Part shown: positions 23,880-35,020 of the stretch, piece after piece
How positions within the stretch are numbered: position 1 is the first letter of the stretch
Layout of the letters: the number at the start of each line of letters is the position of its first letter
DNA from: Paraburkholderia ultramafica
GTDB taxonomy: Bacteria; Pseudomonadota; Gammaproteobacteria; Burkholderiales; Burkholderiaceae
DNA length: 64,000 bases
Assembly: GCF_902859915.1 (NCBI RefSeq)
Contig: NZ_CADIKK010000003.1
Span: 62,001 to 126,000 of the forward strand
Reading direction: 5' to 3'
The notes under the pieces: generated by a model
Told to the model about the DNA's origin: nothing
Databases searched by the model: none
The model's input: only the letters and a program-made list of their open reading frames with translations
Position numbers and translations under genes: made by a program

Positions 23880-25028
23880 ATGGCATTTACGCTCGAGGAC
23901 ATTGTCCGGCGGTTCGGCGGTGTGGTAGTCGGAAACGGTTTGCAGCGCGTCGGCAGTCTGGCGCCGCTCGACCAGGCGGGTCCGGACCAACTGGCGTTCC
24001 TTGCCAACCCGAAGTACCTGTCGCAGGTCGAGACGACCCGCGCGGGCGCGGTGTTGATCAATGCCGACGACCTCGCGAAGCTGGCCTCCCGCGAAGCTCG
24101 TAACTTCATCGTCACGCCGAACCCGTACGCTTACTTCGCGCGCATCGCGCAAACCTTCATCGACCTCGCCGCACCCAAGTCAGCGCCCGGCGTGCATTCG
24201 AGCGCGACCATCGATCCGTCGGCGCAGATTGCCGCGAGCGCGGTGATCGGTCCGCACGTCACGGTGGAAGCCGGCGCTGTGATCGGCGAACACGTGCGGC
24301 TGGACGCCAATGTCGTGATCGGCCGCGGCACGCGCGTCGGCGCGAACTCGCATCTGTATCCGAATGTCGCCGTGTACCACGGCTGCAAGCTCGGCGAGCG
24401 CGTGATCGTGCATGCGGGCGCGGTGATCGGCTCGGACGGTTTCGGCTTTGCGCCGGATTTCGTCGGCGAAGGCGACGCGCGTACCGGCAGCTGGGTGAAG
24501 ATTCCGCAGGTCGGCGGTGTGTCGATCGCGGCGGACGTCGAAATCGGCGCGAACACCACGATCGACCGTGGCGCGATGGCCGACACGATCATCGAAGAGT
24601 GCGTGAAGATCGACAACCTCGTGCAGATCGGCCACAACTGCAAGGTCGGCGCGTACACGGTGATCGCCGGTTGCGCGGGCATCGCGGGCAGCACGACGAT
24701 CGGCCGTCATTGCATGATCGGCGGCGCGGTCGGGATTGCCGGGCACGTCACGCTGGCCGATCATGTGATCGTTACCGCGCAGTCGGGCGTGTCGAAGTCG
24801 CTGTTGAAGCCCGGCATGTACACCAGTGCGTTCCCGGCCGTGAACCATGCGGACTGGAACAGGAGCGCGGCTCTGCTGCGCAATATCGACAAGCTTCGCG
24901 ATCGTATCAGGGCGCTCGAAAGCGCCGCGGCTGACAGCTCAAGCAACGCGGGGGGCAATGCAGCGACTCACGCGGCGGGCAACATGGCAGCCAATGCAGC
25001 AAGCAATTCCGCTGGCGACAAAACCTGA
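23880..25028 (+). CDS. lpxD: UDP-3-O-(3-hydroxyacyl)glucosamine N-acyltransferase
   Basis: LpxD adds the second hydroxyacyl chain in lipid A synthesis. The 382-residue protein has the N-terminal uridine-binding domain, a left-handed beta helix built from hexapeptide repeats, and the IGHNCKVG motif with catalytic H252. About 30 extra residues at the C-terminus are almost only Ala, Asn, Gly and Ser, so the protein is a little longer than usual; this tail looks disordered. Confidence 0.96.
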   Translation: MAFTLEDIVRRFGGVVVGNGLQRVGSLAPLDQAGPDQLAFLANPKYLSQVETTRAGAVLINADDLAKLASREARNFIVTPNPYAYFARIAQTFIDLAAPKSAPGVHSSATIDPSAQIAASAVIGPHVTVEAGAVIGEHVRLDANVVIGRGTRVGANSHLYPNVAVYHGCKLGERVIVHAGAVIGSDGFGFAPDFVGEGDARTGSWVKIPQVGGVSIAADVEIGANTTIDRGAMADTIIEECVKIDNLVQIGHNCKVGAYTVIAGCAGIAGSTTIGRHCMIGGAVGIAGHVTLADHVIVTAQSGVSKSLLKPGMYTSAFPAVNHADWNRSAALLRNIDKLRDRIRALESAAADSSSNAGGNAATHAAGNMAANAASNSAGDKT

Positions 25029-25212
25029 GATATCAGGGCGGCCTGCCGGCGCCGCGTAAAATAACGGGCAAGCATCATGAAGCAAAGTCGGTTGCCGTGA
25101 CCGGGTGGCACGGCCGCCGGATCATGGCGGGCGCCGGCAGCACGCGTTTTCAACCCACCTGCACCAGCATCCGCAGTCATCATCGCGCAGTCAATGCGTG
25201 AGTAGAAACACC

Positions 25213-25677
25213 ATGAGCACCGAAAAAATCAATCTCGACATTCATAAGATTCTCACGCTGCTGCCCCATCGTTACCCGATCCTGCTGGTCGACCGGGTGC
25301 TCGAACTCGAGCCGCACAAGAGCATCAAAGCGTTGAAGAACGTGTCGATCAACGAGCCGTATTTCCAGGGGCACTTCCCGACACGCCCAGTGATGCCCGG
25401 CGTGCTGATTCTCGAAGCGCTCGCACAAACCGCGGCCCTGCTGACGTTTTCGGAAGAGCCGAGCGATCCGTCGAACACGCTGTACCTGTTCGTCGGTATC
25501 GACAATGCGCGCTTCAAGCGCGTGGTGGAGCCGGGCGATCAGCTGATCCTCAACTGCACGTTCGAGCGGCATATGCGCGGCATCTGGAAGTTCAAGGCGC
25601 GTGCCGAAGTGGATGGCATCGTGGCGGCGGAAGCCGACCTGATGTGCGCGGTACGGCACACGGACAAAGACGCTTGA
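25213..25677 (+). CDS. fabZ: 3-hydroxyacyl-ACP dehydratase FabZ
   Basis: FabZ removes water from 3-hydroxyacyl-ACP in fatty acid elongation and competes with lipid A synthesis for that substrate. The 154-residue hot-dog-fold protein has [14 protein letters not shown], the catalytic H54 in QGHFP and E68 in PGVLILEAL. The ATG at 25213 gives the normal N-terminus. It lies between lpxD and lpxA, the classic arrangement. Confidence 0.98.
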   Translation: MSTEKINLDIHKILTLLPHRYPILLVDRVLELEPHKSIKALKNVSINEPYFQGHFPTRPVMPGVLILEALAQTAALLTFSEEPSDPSNTLYLFVGIDNARFKRVVEPGDQLILNCTFERHMRGIWKFKARAEVDGIVAAEADLMCAVRHTDKDA

Positions 25678-25801
25678 GTCAGCGTCCAGGCAAGCAGCGT
25701 CGAGGCAGTCAGCCTGCGGGCGGTCAGTGGCTTGACACGAGCGCTGCCGGCCCCGCCAGAAGCCCATCCAGACAACGCAACAGAATCAGAAGCGAGGACG
25801 C

Positions 25802-26590
25802 ATGAGCAGGATTCATCCCACTGCGATCGTCGAGCCGGGCGCACAACTCGACGAATCGGTCGAAGTCGGTCCGTACGCCGTGATCGGCGCACACGTGACG
25901 ATCGGTGCACGGAGCACGGTCGGTTCGCACAGCGTGGTCGAAGGCCACACCACGATCGGCGAAGACAACCGCATCGGCCACTACGCGTCAGTCGGCGGCC
26001 GTCCGCAGGACATGAAGTACAAGGACGAGCCGACCCGGCTCGTGATCGGCAACCGCAACACGATCCGCGAGTTCACCACGATCCACACCGGCACGATGCA
26101 GGACGCCGGCGTCACCACGCTCGGCGACGACAACTGGATCATGGCGTACGTGCACATCGGGCACGACTGCCACGTCGGCAGCAACGTGATTCTGTCGAGC
26201 AATGCGCAGATGGCCGGCCACGTGACGATCGGCGACCACGCGATCATCGGCGGCATGTCGGGCGTGCATCAGTACGTGCGCGTCGGCGCGCACTCGATGC
26301 TGGGCGGTGCGTCGGCGCTGGTGCAGGACGTCCCGCCGTTCGTGATCGCCGCCGGCAACAAGGCCGAGCCGCACGGCATCAACGTCGAAGGCCTGCGCCG
26401 CCGCGGCTTCTCCCCGGATGCGATTTCGGCGCTGCGCGCGGCCTACCGCGTGCTTTACAAGAACGGTTTGTCGCTGGAAGAAGCGAAGGTGCAGCTGCGC
26501 GAACTCGCGACCGCTGGCGGCGACGGCGATGCGCCGGTGCAGACGCTGCTCGCGTTCGTCGAAGCGTCGCAACGCGGCATCATCCGCTAA
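25802..26590 (+). CDS. lpxA: UDP-N-acetylglucosamine acyltransferase
   Basis: LpxA transfers the 3-hydroxyacyl chain to UDP-GlcNAc, the first step of lipid A synthesis. The 262-residue protein is a hexapeptide-repeat beta helix with [10 protein letters not shown], where H121 corresponds to the catalytic histidine, and a helical C-terminal domain. The downstream lpxB begins after 3 bases. Confidence 0.98.
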   Translation: MSRIHPTAIVEPGAQLDESVEVGPYAVIGAHVTIGARSTVGSHSVVEGHTTIGEDNRIGHYASVGGRPQDMKYKDEPTRLVIGNRNTIREFTTIHTGTMQDAGVTTLGDDNWIMAYVHIGHDCHVGSNVILSSNAQMAGHVTIGDHAIIGGMSGVHQYVRVGAHSMLGGASALVQDVPPFVIAAGNKAEPHGINVEGLRRRGFSPDAISALRAAYRVLYKNGLSLEEAKVQLRELATAGGDGDAPVQTLLAFVEASQRGIIR

Positions 26591-26593
26591 CCG

Positions 26594-27763
26594 ATGGCAT
26601 TGCAACCCAGTCCGCTGCGCGTCGCGATGGTGGCCGGCGAGCCGTCCGGCGACCTGCTGGCGGCGTCGCTGCTCGACGGCCTCGCGAGCCGTCTGCCGGC
26701 CGCCACCCAGTACTACGGGATCGGCGGCCCGCGCATGATCGCCACGGGTTTCGACGCCCACTGGCCGATGGAAAAGCTGACGGTGCGCGGCTATGTCGAA
26801 GCACTGCGGCACATCCCCGGGATTCTCGGCATTCGCAACGAACTGAAGCGCCAACTGCTGGCTGAGCCGCCGTCGGTGTACGTCGGCGTGGATGCGCCCG
26901 ATTTCAACTTCGGGCTCGAACACGCGCTGCGCGACGCGGGTATTCCGACCGTTCACTTCGTCTGCCCGTCCATCTGGGCGTGGCGCGGCGGGCGCATCAA
27001 GAAGATCGCCAAAGCGGTCGATCACATGCTGTGCGTGTTCCCGTTCGAAACGGCGCTGCTCGAAAAAGCGGGCGTCGCGGCCTCGTACGTGGGCCATCCG
27101 CTCGCTGACGAGATTCCGCTCGAACCTGACACGCTCGGCGCGCGCCGTGCGCTCGGCCTCGCGGAAAGCGGTCCGGTCATCGCGGTGCTGCCGGGCAGCC
27201 GGCGCTCGGAAATCGATCTGATCGGCCCGACGTTTTTCGCCGCGATGGAAATGATGCAGCACCAGGAGCCCGGGCTGCGTTTCGTGATGCCGGCGGCCAC
27301 GCCGACCTTGCGCGAGATGCTGCGGCCGCTGGTCGAGGCGCACCCCGGTCTCGCGCTGACGATTACCGACGGCCAGTCGCAACTCGCGATGACCGCTGCC
27401 GACGCGATCCTCGTGAAGAGCGGCACCGTGACGCTCGAAGCCGCGCTGCTGAAAAAGCCGATGGTCATTTCGTACAAGGTGCCCTGGCTGACCGGCCAGA
27501 TCATGCGCCGCCAGGGCTATCTGCCGTACGTCGGCCTGCCGAACATTCTGGCGGGGCGTTTCGTGGTGCCGGAGATCCTGCAGCACTTCGCGACACCGCA
27601 GGCGCTGGCCGAAGCCACGCTGAAACAGTTGCGCGACGAAGCCAACCGGCGCACGCTGACGGAAATCTTCACGGAGATGCATCACGTGCTGAAGCAGAAC
27701 ACCGCGCAGCGTGCGGCGGAAGTCGTGGCGAGCGTCATCGAAAAGCGGACGGCGCGGCCGTGA
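26594..27763 (+). CDS. lpxB: Lipid-A-disaccharide synthase
   Basis: LpxB joins UDP-2,3-diacylglucosamine and lipid X to the lipid A disaccharide at the inner face of the inner membrane. The 389-residue GT-B protein shows [14 protein letters not shown] at the N-terminus, the [11 protein letters not shown] motif and [10 protein letters not shown] before the C-terminal nucleotide-binding domain. Its stop codon overlaps the GTG start of rnhB. Confidence 0.97.
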   Translation: MALQPSPLRVAMVAGEPSGDLLAASLLDGLASRLPAATQYYGIGGPRMIATGFDAHWPMEKLTVRGYVEALRHIPGILGIRNELKRQLLAEPPSVYVGVDAPDFNFGLEHALRDAGIPTVHFVCPSIWAWRGGRIKKIAKAVDHMLCVFPFETALLEKAGVAASYVGHPLADEIPLEPDTLGARRALGLAESGPVIAVLPGSRRSEIDLIGPTFFAAMEMMQHQEPGLRFVMPAATPTLREMLRPLVEAHPGLALTITDGQSQLAMTAADAILVKSGTVTLEAALLKKPMVISYKVPWLTGQIMRRQGYLPYVGLPNILAGRFVVPEILQHFATPQALAEATLKQLRDEANRRTLTEIFTEMHHVLKQNTAQRAAEVVASVIEKRTARP

Positions 27764-28521
27764 CCATCGCACGCGCACCTCGCCGCAAGACGGCGGCCGT
27801 CGCTGGGGCGGCGGCGCAGCAGGCCGGCCTGAACTTCGAGACGGCCGATGATATCGTCTGCGGCGTCGACGAAGCAGGGCGTGGGCCGCTGGCGGGTCCG
27901 GTGGTCGCGGCAGCCGTTATTTTCGATCCGGCGAGGCCAATGATTCGCGGGCTCGACGACTCGAAAGTGCTCACCGCCAAAAAGCGCGATGAGCTGTACG
28001 ACAAGATCGTCGACCGTGCGCTCGCTTACTGCATCGCGTCGGCAACCGTCGAAGAAATCGATACGCTGAACATCCTGCACGCCACGATGCTGGCGATGAA
28101 GCGCGCAGTGGAAGGTCTGTCGGTCGTGCCGACGCTCGTGAAGGTCGACGGCAATCGCTGCCCGCTGCTGAGCATTCGCAGCGAAGCGGTGATCGGCGGC
28201 GATGCGCTCGTGAAGAGCATTTCGGCGGCGTCGATTCTCGCGAAGGTCACGCGCGACCGGATGCTGCTCGAACTGCATCAGCGCTTTCCTGTGTACGGCT
28301 TCGACGCCCATGCCGGTTATGGCACGCCACAGCACCTCGCGGCGCTGCGCGAACATGGGCCCTGCGAGCACCATCGGCGCTCGTTCGCGCCGGTGCGCGA
28401 AGCGCATCTGCGTTTCGGCACCGGCGTGCCGTTGCCGGCGGCTGAAGTCCTCGTCGTGTCCGGCACGCTCAGCGACGCCATGTCCGATGATGACGCCTTC
28501 GGCGAATACAGCGGCACCTGA
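27760..28521 (+). CDS. rnhB: Ribonuclease HII
   Basis: RNase HII cuts RNA-DNA hybrids and single ribonucleotides in DNA. The catalytic DEDD set is visible as D37 and E38 in [14 protein letters not shown]130 in KVDGNR and D148 in GGDALVKS. The GTG start overlaps the lpxB stop codon. At 253 residues it carries about 30 extra N-terminal residues compared with short family members; a later start inside that stretch cannot be excluded. Confidence 0.95.
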   Translation: MTIARAPRRKTAAVAGAAAQQAGLNFETADDIVCGVDEAGRGPLAGPVVAAAVIFDPARPMIRGLDDSKVLTAKKRDELYDKIVDRALAYCIASATVEEIDTLNILHATMLAMKRAVEGLSVVPTLVKVDGNRCPLLSIRSEAVIGGDALVKSISAASILAKVTRDRMLLELHQRFPVYGFDAHAGYGTPQHLAALREHGPCEHHRRSFAPVREAHLRFGTGVPLPAAEVLVVSGTLSDAMSDDDAFGEYSGT

Positions 28522-28592
28522 ACATCTCTCGAGCGCCGCGAGCATTCGCGAACGCGTCGCTCTTTTCCTCATTCTCACCGTCTTCGCTGCCT

Positions 28593-29384
28593 GTGAAAGC
28601 CATCACCTCGCGGGACAATCCGCTCTACAAGCGCCTGAAGGCATTGGCCGGCTCGACGCATCAACAGCGTCGCAGCGGCCACGCGCTGCTCGAAGGGTTC
28701 CATCTCGCGAGCGCGTATCTCGACGTCGCCGGGCAACCGGAGATGTGCATCGTCACCGACGGCGCGCTACGTCACGACGAGGCGCAGGCGATCGTGTCGC
28801 GCATCGAAGATCATCGCATCGTGACGCTGCCGGACGCGCTGTTCGGGCAGTTGTCGAACGTCGTGCACGGGGTCGGCATCCTGTTGCAGGTCGATAAGCT
28901 CGGTACGCCGCTGCCGGACAAGGTCACGCAAACCTGCCTCGTGCTCGACGGCGTGCAGGACGCGGGCAATGTCGGGTCGATTCTGCGCAGCGCGGCGGCC
29001 GCGGGGATTCAGCAGGTGTTTTGCGCGCCGGGCACGGCGTACGCATGGTCGTCGAAAGTGCTGCGCTCGGGCATGGGCGCGCACTTCCTGTTGCAGATCC
29101 ATGAGGATGCCGAAGCATACGCGCTGATTGAACGTCTCGCGGTGCCGATCGTCATTACGGATTCGCACGGCGCCGAGGCGATCTACGACTGCGATCTAAG
29201 CGGACCGCTCGCATGGGTGTTCGGCAACGAAGGGGCGGGCGTCTCGCAGGTGTGGCGCGACGCCGTCTCGCTGCGGGTGACGATTCCGCAACCGGGCGGG
29301 ATGGAGTCGCTGAATGTGGCGGCGGCTGCTGCGGTTTGCGTGTTCGAACAGTGCCGTCAGCAACGCGGGCGCGCCTGGCGATAG
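28593..29384 (+). CDS. SpoU/TrmH-family RNA 2'-O-methyltransferase
   Basis: This is a SPOUT-fold methyltransferase acting on rRNA or tRNA ribose. The 263-residue protein has an N-terminal substrate-binding domain and the three TrmH motifs: DAGNVGSILRSA, WVFGNEGAGVS and ESLNVAAAAAV. The start is a GTG at 28593 giving VKAITSRDNPLYK as the encoded N-terminus. It follows rnhB after 71 bases. The exact target cannot be told from sequence; RlmB-like or another TrmH relative are both possible. Confidence 0.9.
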   Translation: MKAITSRDNPLYKRLKALAGSTHQQRRSGHALLEGFHLASAYLDVAGQPEMCIVTDGALRHDEAQAIVSRIEDHRIVTLPDALFGQLSNVVHGVGILLQVDKLGTPLPDKVTQTCLVLDGVQDAGNVGSILRSAAAAGIQQVFCAPGTAYAWSSKVLRSGMGAHFLLQIHEDAEAYALIERLAVPIVITDSHGAEAIYDCDLSGPLAWVFGNEGAGVSQVWRDAVSLRVTIPQPGGMESLNVAAAAAVCVFEQCRQQRGRAWR

Positions 29385-29482
29385 TGCCGCGTTGCGCGGG
29401 TTGTAACGCGGGGGCGTTCACGGAATCACGCTGACGTAATAGCGCTCGTGCCGCCCCGCGTCGACCTCACCCCAAGCTGCGT

Positions 29483-30298
29483 TCAATAAGCCGGCCGGTC
29501 CAGCTTGATCTCCTGCAGGATCGTCGTCGCGATCTCCTCGATCGACTTGTGCGTCGACGACAGCCACTTGACCCCTTCACGCCGCATCATCGTTTCGGCT
29601 TCGTTGATCTCGTAGCGGCAATTTTCCGGCGCGGCGTACTTGCTGCCCGGACGGCGCTCATTGCGGATCTCCGACAAGCGCTGCGGATCGATCGACAAAC
29701 CAAACATCTTCTGCCGATGCGCGAGCAGCGGCGTCGGCAGCTTGCCGCGCTCGAAGTCTTCCGGAATCAGCGGATAATTGGCCGCTTTCACCCCGTACTG
29801 CATGGCCAGGTAAAGGCTGGTCGGCGTCTTGCCGCTGCGCGACACGCCGACCAGAATCACGTCGGCGTCGGCCAGATTGCGATTCGATTGACCGTCGTCG
29901 TGGGCGAGCGAAAAATTGATCGCCTCGATCCGGTTCTTGTACTCCTCGGTGTCCGCGTTCTGGTGGCCGCGGCCCATTGCGTGGCTCGACTTCAGCTCCA
30001 GCTCCTGTTCGAGCGGCTCGACGAAGGTCTGAAACATGTCCAGCACGAGCGCATTCGAGCCCTTGACGATCTGGTTCGACGCGCTGTCCACCAGCGTGGT
30101 GAAGACGATCGGACGGCGGCCATCCTGCTGGATCGCTTCGTTGATCTTTTCGAGCGTCGCGTAGGCCTTTTCCGTCGAGTCGACGAAGGGCACGCGAACC
30201 AGGCGGAATTTCTGGTCGAACTGGGAGAGGATCGAATGCGCGAAGGTTTCGGCAGTGATCCCGGTACCGTCGGAGACGATGAATACGGTGGGCGGCAT
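29483..30298 (-). CDS. ppsR: PEP synthase regulatory protein (bifunctional kinase/pyrophosphorylase)
   Basis: PpsR inactivates phosphoenolpyruvate synthase by ADP-dependent phosphorylation and reactivates it by Pi-dependent dephosphorylation. The 271-residue DUF299 protein has [11 protein letters not shown] at the N-terminus and a P-loop [12 protein letters not shown] in the middle. It is divergent from its target ppsA, which supports this function over the related pyruvate-phosphate dikinase regulator. Confidence 0.95.
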   Translation of the reverse strand: MPPTVFIVSDGTGITAETFAHSILSQFDQKFRLVRVPFVDSTEKAYATLEKINEAIQQDGRRPIVFTTLVDSASNQIVKGSNALVLDMFQTFVEPLEQELELKSSHAMGRGHQNADTEEYKNRIEAINFSLAHDDGQSNRNLADADVILVGVSRSGKTPTSLYLAMQYGVKAANYPLIPEDFERGKLPTPLLAHRQKMFGLSIDPQRLSEIRNERRPGSKYAAPENCRYEINEAETMMRREGVKWLSSTHKSIEEIATTILQEIKLDRPAY

Positions 30299-30827
30299 CA
30301 GTGGAGCTGGGGAACGTGAGCGGCAAAAAGCGCTCGAATCAAACAGCGCTGCGTTGGGCTCGCTGCCCGGTGGCTAACCGGAGGTTGCAGCGGCGTCGAT
30401 GCAGCGCGCCGTGGGCACCAGAAAACGCGCCCGGACGGCGGCGGGGCCTCGCAAAAGCCCGTCCGCCGGTGCGGGGCGCGGTTCGAGGCGCAATTCTCGT
30501 CCGACTGCCACATTTCAGGAGTCGGCACGGTAGAATAGCGGCAACCTGTTGGATAAGCAATTGCAGGCGATTGGCGTCTAACTTACCGCGAACGGTTGGT
30601 CAACGCGTCGCTATCGGCCGGTAACTTGCACTGAACATGGTGGATCGACCGGTAAATTCGGCCATTCACCTGTTTCGTCGCGTATCTGGAATAGGCGCCT
30701 TACTGGCCCGTTGCAGCGATTGCTTCTCCAACAGGTTGTGCAAGACACGAGCTCACGCTTCCAATGGGCGTCTCGTGTTCAAGCCCACTTGCACAGCCGT
30801 GAATTTCTTTCACACTTAGGGGCTTGT
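30299..30827. other. Divergent region between ppsR and ppsA
   Basis: These 529 bases contain no supported gene. TAGAAT at 30531 resembles a -10 element but lacks a well-placed -35. A shared control region is expected here because the two gene products act on each other, but no operator can be named. Confidence 0.4.
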
Positions 30828-33233
30828 ATGACTAACGCAGTTACCGTCGCAAAGGACAACGCGTATGTAGTTCCGTTTGAGCAGTTGCGGATGACCGATG
30901 TGGAGATTGTCGGCGGCAAGAACGCGTCGCTTGGCGAGATGATCAGTCAGCTCGCAGAAGCCGGCGTGCGCGTGCCGACCGGCTTCGCCACCACGGCGCT
31001 GGCTTTCCGTGACTTCCTGCAGCACAACAATCTGACCGAACGCATTGCCAAACGTCTCGAAACGCTCGACGTCGACGACGTGAAGGCGCTCGCCGAAGCG
31101 GGCAAGGAAATCCGTCAATGGATCGTCGACGCGCCGCTGCAACCGCAGCTCGAAGCCGACATCCGCGCGGGTTTCGACACGCTGCAGAACAGCTCGCCTG
31201 AAGAGCTGTCGTTTGCCGTGCGTTCGTCGGCAACGGCGGAAGACTTGCCGGACGCATCGTTCGCGGGTCAGCAGGAAAGCTACCTCAACGTGGTCGGCAT
31301 CGACGACGTGCTCGATCGCATGAAGCACGTGTTCGCGTCGCTGTATAACGACCGCGCTATCTCCTATCGCGTCCACAAGGGCTTCACTCACGCTGAAGTC
31401 GCGTTGTCGGCGGGCGTGCAGCGCATGGTGCGCTCGGACGTCGGCGCAGCAGGCGTGATGTTCACGCTGGATACCGAATCGGGCTTCAAGGACGCGGTCT
31501 TCATCACGTCGAGCTATGGTCTGGGCGAAACCGTCGTGCAAGGCGCGGTGAATCCGGACGAGTTCTACGTCTTCAAGACCACGCTCGCGCAGGGCAAGTA
31601 CCCGATCATCCGCCGCTCGATCGGCTCGAAGCTGATCAAGATGGAATTCACCAAGGCCGGCGAGCAGGGCCGCGTGAAGACCGTCGACGTCGCGCACGAG
31701 CAGCGCAACCGTTTCTCGATCACCGACGAAGACGTGATCGAACTGGCGAAGTACGCGGTCATCATCGAACAGCACTACGAGCGTCCGATGGACATCGAGT
31801 GGGGCAAGGACGGCCGCGACGGCAAGATCTTCATTCTGCAGGCGCGTCCGGAAACGGTGAAGAGCCAGGCAGCGGGCAAGGCCGAGCAGCGCTTCAAGCT
31901 GAAGGGCCAATCGAACGTGCTGGCCACGGGCCGCGCGATCGGCCAGAAGATCGGCGCGGGTCCGGTGCGCGTGATCCATGATCCGTCGGAAATGGACCGT
32001 GTGCAGCCGGGTGACGTGCTGGTCGCCGACATGACCGACCCGAACTGGGAGCCGGTGATGAAGCGCGCGTCGGCGATCGTCACGAACCGTGGCGGCCGGA
32101 CCTGCCACGCGGCGATCATCGCGCGTGAGCTGGGCGTGCCGGCGGTGGTCGGCTGCGGCGACGCAACCGACGTGCTCAAGGAAGGCGCGCTCGTGACCGT
32201 GTCGTGCGCGGAAGGCGACGAAGGCAAGATCTACGACGGCCTGCTCGAAACTGAAATCACCGAAGTGCAGCGCGGCGAACTGCCGCCGATTCCGGTGAAG
32301 ATCATGATGAACGTCGGCAACCCGCAACTCGCGTTCGACTTCTCGCAACTGCCGAACGGTGGTGTGGGTCTGGCGCGGCTCGAATTCATCATCAACAACA
32401 ACATCGGCGTTCACCCGAAGGCGATTCTCGAGTACCCGAACATCGATCAGGACCTGAAGAAGGCCGTGGAAAGCGTCGCTCGCGGTCACGCATCGCCGCG
32501 CGCATTCTACGTCGACAAGCTGACCGAAGGTATCGCGACGATCGCCGCGGCGTTCTATCCGAAGCCCGTGATCGTGCGTCTGTCGGACTTCAAGTCGAAC
32601 GAGTACAAGAAGCTGATCGGCGGTTCGCGTTACGAGCCGGACGAAGAAAACCCGATGCTGGGTTTCCGTGGCGCATCGCGCTACATCGCCGAAGACTTCG
32701 CCGAAGCGTTCCAGATGGAATGCGTCGCGCTGAAGAAGGTGCGTGAAGAGATGGGCCTCGACAACGTCGAGATCATGGTGCCGTTCGTGCGTACGCTGAA
32801 GCAGGCGGAGCGCGTGGTCGGGCTGCTGGAGAAGTTCGGCCTGAAGCGCGGCGAGAAGGGCCTGCGCCTGATCATGATGTGCGAAGTGCCGTCGAACGCG
32901 ATTCTCGCCGAAGAGTTCCTGCAATTCTTCGACGGTTTCTCGATCGGCTCGAACGACCTGACGCAGCTCACGCTCGGCCTCGACCGCGACTCGGGCATGG
33001 AACTGCTGGCCGTCGATTTCGACGAACGCGATCCGGCGGTCAAGTTCATGCTCAAGCGCGCGATCGAAACCTGTCTGCGCCTGAACAAGTACGTTGGCAT
33101 CTGCGGCCAGGGCCCGTCGGATCATCCGGACTTCGCGCAATGGCTGACGGACGAAGGCATTGCGTCGATCTCGCTGAACCCGGACACGATCGTCGAGACG
33201 TGGCAGCAACTGGCGAAGTCGGCGAAGCAGTAA
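30828..33233 (+). CDS. ppsA: Phosphoenolpyruvate synthase
   Basis: PpsA makes PEP from pyruvate and ATP for gluconeogenesis. The 801-residue protein has the N-terminal ATP-grasp-like domain ([10 protein letters not shown]), the phosphohistidine motif [15 protein letters not shown] with H427, and the C-terminal TIM barrel with [16 protein letters not shown] and a late GICGQGPSD cysteine. The ATG at 30828 starts [11 protein letters not shown]. It is divergent from ppsR. It would be needed for growth on lactate, for which lutABC lies about 23 kb downstream. Confidence 0.98.
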   Translation: MTNAVTVAKDNAYVVPFEQLRMTDVEIVGGKNASLGEMISQLAEAGVRVPTGFATTALAFRDFLQHNNLTERIAKRLETLDVDDVKALAEAGKEIRQWIVDAPLQPQLEADIRAGFDTLQNSSPEELSFAVRSSATAEDLPDASFAGQQESYLNVVGIDDVLDRMKHVFASLYNDRAISYRVHKGFTHAEVALSAGVQRMVRSDVGAAGVMFTLDTESGFKDAVFITSSYGLGETVVQGAVNPDEFYVFKTTLAQGKYPIIRRSIGSKLIKMEFTKAGEQGRVKTVDVAHEQRNRFSITDEDVIELAKYAVIIEQHYERPMDIEWGKDGRDGKIFILQARPETVKSQAAGKAEQRFKLKGQSNVLATGRAIGQKIGAGPVRVIHDPSEMDRVQPGDVLVADMTDPNWEPVMKRASAIVTNRGGRTCHAAIIARELGVPAVVGCGDATDVLKEGALVTVSCAEGDEGKIYDGLLETEITEVQRGELPPIPVKIMMNVGNPQLAFDFSQLPNGGVGLARLEFIINNNIGVHPKAILEYPNIDQDLKKAVESVARGHASPRAFYVDKLTEGIATIAAAFYPKPVIVRLSDFKSNEYKKLIGGSRYEPDEENPMLGFRGASRYIAEDFAEAFQMECVALKKVREEMGLDNVEIMVPFVRTLKQAERVVGLLEKFGLKRGEKGLRLIMMCEVPSNAILAEEFLQFFDGFSIGSNDLTQLTLGLDRDSGMELLAVDFDERDPAVKFMLKRAIETCLRLNKYVGICGQGPSDHPDFAQWLTDEGIASISLNPDTIVETWQQLAKSAKQ

Positions 33234-33343
33234 AGCGTGCGGCATGCCGCTTTCCAGGCGGCGTGCATAACGTGAGGTGCGGTATGTCAAATGCGTGTTA
33301 AAGCGTGCCGCATCGCCCGTTACACGAACCCGCTTCGTGCTAT

Positions 33344-33374
33344 AAACACCCCGGTAGATCCGGGGTGTTTTGCT
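33344..33374 (+). terminator. Intrinsic terminator of ppsA
   Basis: Eleven-base arms AAACACCCCGG (33344-33354) and CCGGGGTGTTT (33360-33370) pair perfectly around a 5-base loop, followed by T. It ends only 15 bases before the nfeD start, so nfeD is probably transcribed from a promoter overlapping it or by readthrough. Confidence 0.85.
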
Positions 33375-33388
33375 TTGTGGAGGTCGAC

Positions 33389-33844
33389 GTGGCGCCAGGT
33401 GGATTGTTCTGGTGGATCGGGGCGGGTGTGCTGGTCGTGCTGGAGTTGATCAGCGGCACCTTCTATCTGTTGATGATCGCGTTGGGCTGTGTGGCGGCCG
33501 CGTTTGCGCGCATTGCCGGCGCCGGCACTGACGCGCAGTTCGCGGTGGCCGCCGTGGTGGCGCTGGCGGCGGTCGTGGCGCTCAGGCGTTCGCGCTTTGG
33601 CCGGCGACCGCGCAAGCAGGCGTCGCGCAATCCGGACGTCAATCTCGACATCGGTCAGACGCTCACCGTGCCGGCTTGGCACGAGCGCCGCGCGCGCGTC
33701 AATTACCGTGGCGCGGCATGGGATGTCGAACTGGCCGCGGGCGAGCCCGAAGACGCGCAACTCTACGAAATCAAGGAATTGCGCGGCAGTTGCCTTGTCG
33801 TCGTGGCGAGCCGGCAGCCGAAAGCCAACGCCAGCGCAGCCTGA
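33389..33844 (+). CDS. NfeD-family membrane protein
   Basis: The 151-residue protein has two or three N-terminal membrane segments and a C-terminal OB-fold domain of the NfeD type (INYRGAAWDVEL-like region). NfeD proteins partner SPFH/stomatin proteins encoded beside them and are thought to organise membrane microdomains. The GTG at 33389 is chosen because GGAGG lies 5 bases upstream and the first membrane segment follows. An SPFH gene starts 74 bases downstream. Confidence 0.88.
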   Translation: MAPGGLFWWIGAGVLVVLELISGTFYLLMIALGCVAAAFARIAGAGTDAQFAVAAVVALAAVVALRRSRFGRRPRKQASRNPDVNLDIGQTLTVPAWHERRARVNYRGAAWDVELAAGEPEDAQLYEIKELRGSCLVVVASRQPKANASAA

Positions 33845-33918
33845 GTGCCGGCGTAGTACGCAGAACTAACACGCACAACCAACGCATAACTATTCGAACC
33901 AGGGACCGGAGGGCAGAT

Positions 33919-34851
33919 ATGGATTCAACCATCGTCGGGGCGGTGCTTCTGATCGTCGTGATCGTGCTGGCGTCGCAGACCATCAAGATCGTGCCGCAGC
34001 AGCACGCATGGGTGCTGGAGCGCCTCGGCCGCTATCACAGCACGCTGACGCCGGGCCTGAGCTTCGCGTTTCCGTTCGTCGACCGGATCGCGTACAAGCA
34101 CATCCTCAAGGAAATTCCGCTCGAAGTGCCGAGCCAGGTCTGTATCACGCGCGACAACACGCAGTTGCAGGTGGACGGCGTGCTGTACTTTCAGGTCACC
34201 GATCCGATGAAGGCGTCGTACGGGTCGAGCAACTTCGTGTTCGCGATCACGCAGTTGTCGCAGACCACGCTGCGTTCGGTCATCGGCAAACTGGAACTCG
34301 ACAAGACCTTCGAGGAGCGCGATTTCATCAACCACAGCATCGTGTCGTCACTCGACGAAGCGGCGTCGAACTGGGGCGTGAAGGTGCTGCGCTACGAGAT
34401 CAAGGATCTGACGCCGCCCAAAGAGATCCTGCACGCGATGCAGGCGCAGATCACCGCCGAGCGCGAGAAGCGCGCGCTGATCGCCGCATCGGAAGGGCGC
34501 AAGCAGGAGCAGATCAATATCGCATCCGGCGGCCGCGAAGCGGCGATCCAGAAGTCTGAAGGCGAGCGGCAGGCGGCAATCAACCAGGCGCAGGGTCAGG
34601 CGTCGGCGATTCTGGCCGTGGCCGAGGCCAACTCGCAGGCGATTCAGAAGATCGCGGCTGCGATCCAGTCGAACGGCGGGATGCAAGCGGTGAACCTGAA
34701 GGTGGCCGAACAATACGTGAACGCGTTCAGCAATCTGGCGAAGCAGGGCACCACGCTGATCGTGCCCGGCAACCTCGCGGATATGAGTTCGATGATCGCG
34801 TCGGCGCTGACGATCGTGAGTAAAGGCAAGGGCGCGCCCGAGGCACACTGA
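33919..34851 (+). CDS. SPFH/stomatin-like membrane protein (QmcA type)
   Basis: The 310-residue protein has one N-terminal membrane segment, a prohibitin/SPFH domain starting at about residue 25 (KIVPQQHAWVLERLGRY) and a charged coiled-coil C-terminal half. Stomatins scaffold membrane proteins and often control proteases. GGAGGG lies 7 bases before the ATG. Pairing with the upstream nfeD gene is the family norm. Confidence 0.92.
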   Translation: MDSTIVGAVLLIVVIVLASQTIKIVPQQHAWVLERLGRYHSTLTPGLSFAFPFVDRIAYKHILKEIPLEVPSQVCITRDNTQLQVDGVLYFQVTDPMKASYGSSNFVFAITQLSQTTLRSVIGKLELDKTFEERDFINHSIVSSLDEAASNWGVKVLRYEIKDLTPPKEILHAMQAQITAEREKRALIAASEGRKQEQINIASGGREAAIQKSEGERQAAINQAQGQASAILAVAEANSQAIQKIAAAIQSNGGMQAVNLKVAEQYVNAFSNLAKQGTTLIVPGNLADMSSMIASALTIVSKGKGAPEAH

Positions 34852-34899
34852 GCGCACCGCGGCAAGTGCACTGCGGTAAGTCCACCGCCGCAAAAACAG

Positions 34900-34928
34900 A
34901 TGGCCCGCAGATAGTGCGGGCCATTTTT
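34900..34928. terminator. Terminator after the SPFH gene
   Basis: Ten-base arms ATGGCCCGCA (34900-34909) and TGCGGGCCAT (34915-34924) pair around a 5-base loop and run into T5. An A-rich stretch on the left side lets it also serve smpB, which converges from the other side. Confidence 0.87.
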
Positions 34929-35020
34929 CATTGAGCGCTTGCAGCGCGGCGGTGATGGATGAGGCGCGGCACCTGCTTGCGCCGCCCGCCGCCCACCGCG
35001 AACGAGGGGCGCGTTCCCGA

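Noticed and set aside
30816..33290. Minus-strand open frame of 824 codons opposite ppsA
   Set aside because: Antisense of an intact ppsA with its phosphohistidine motif; no independent start site or domain.
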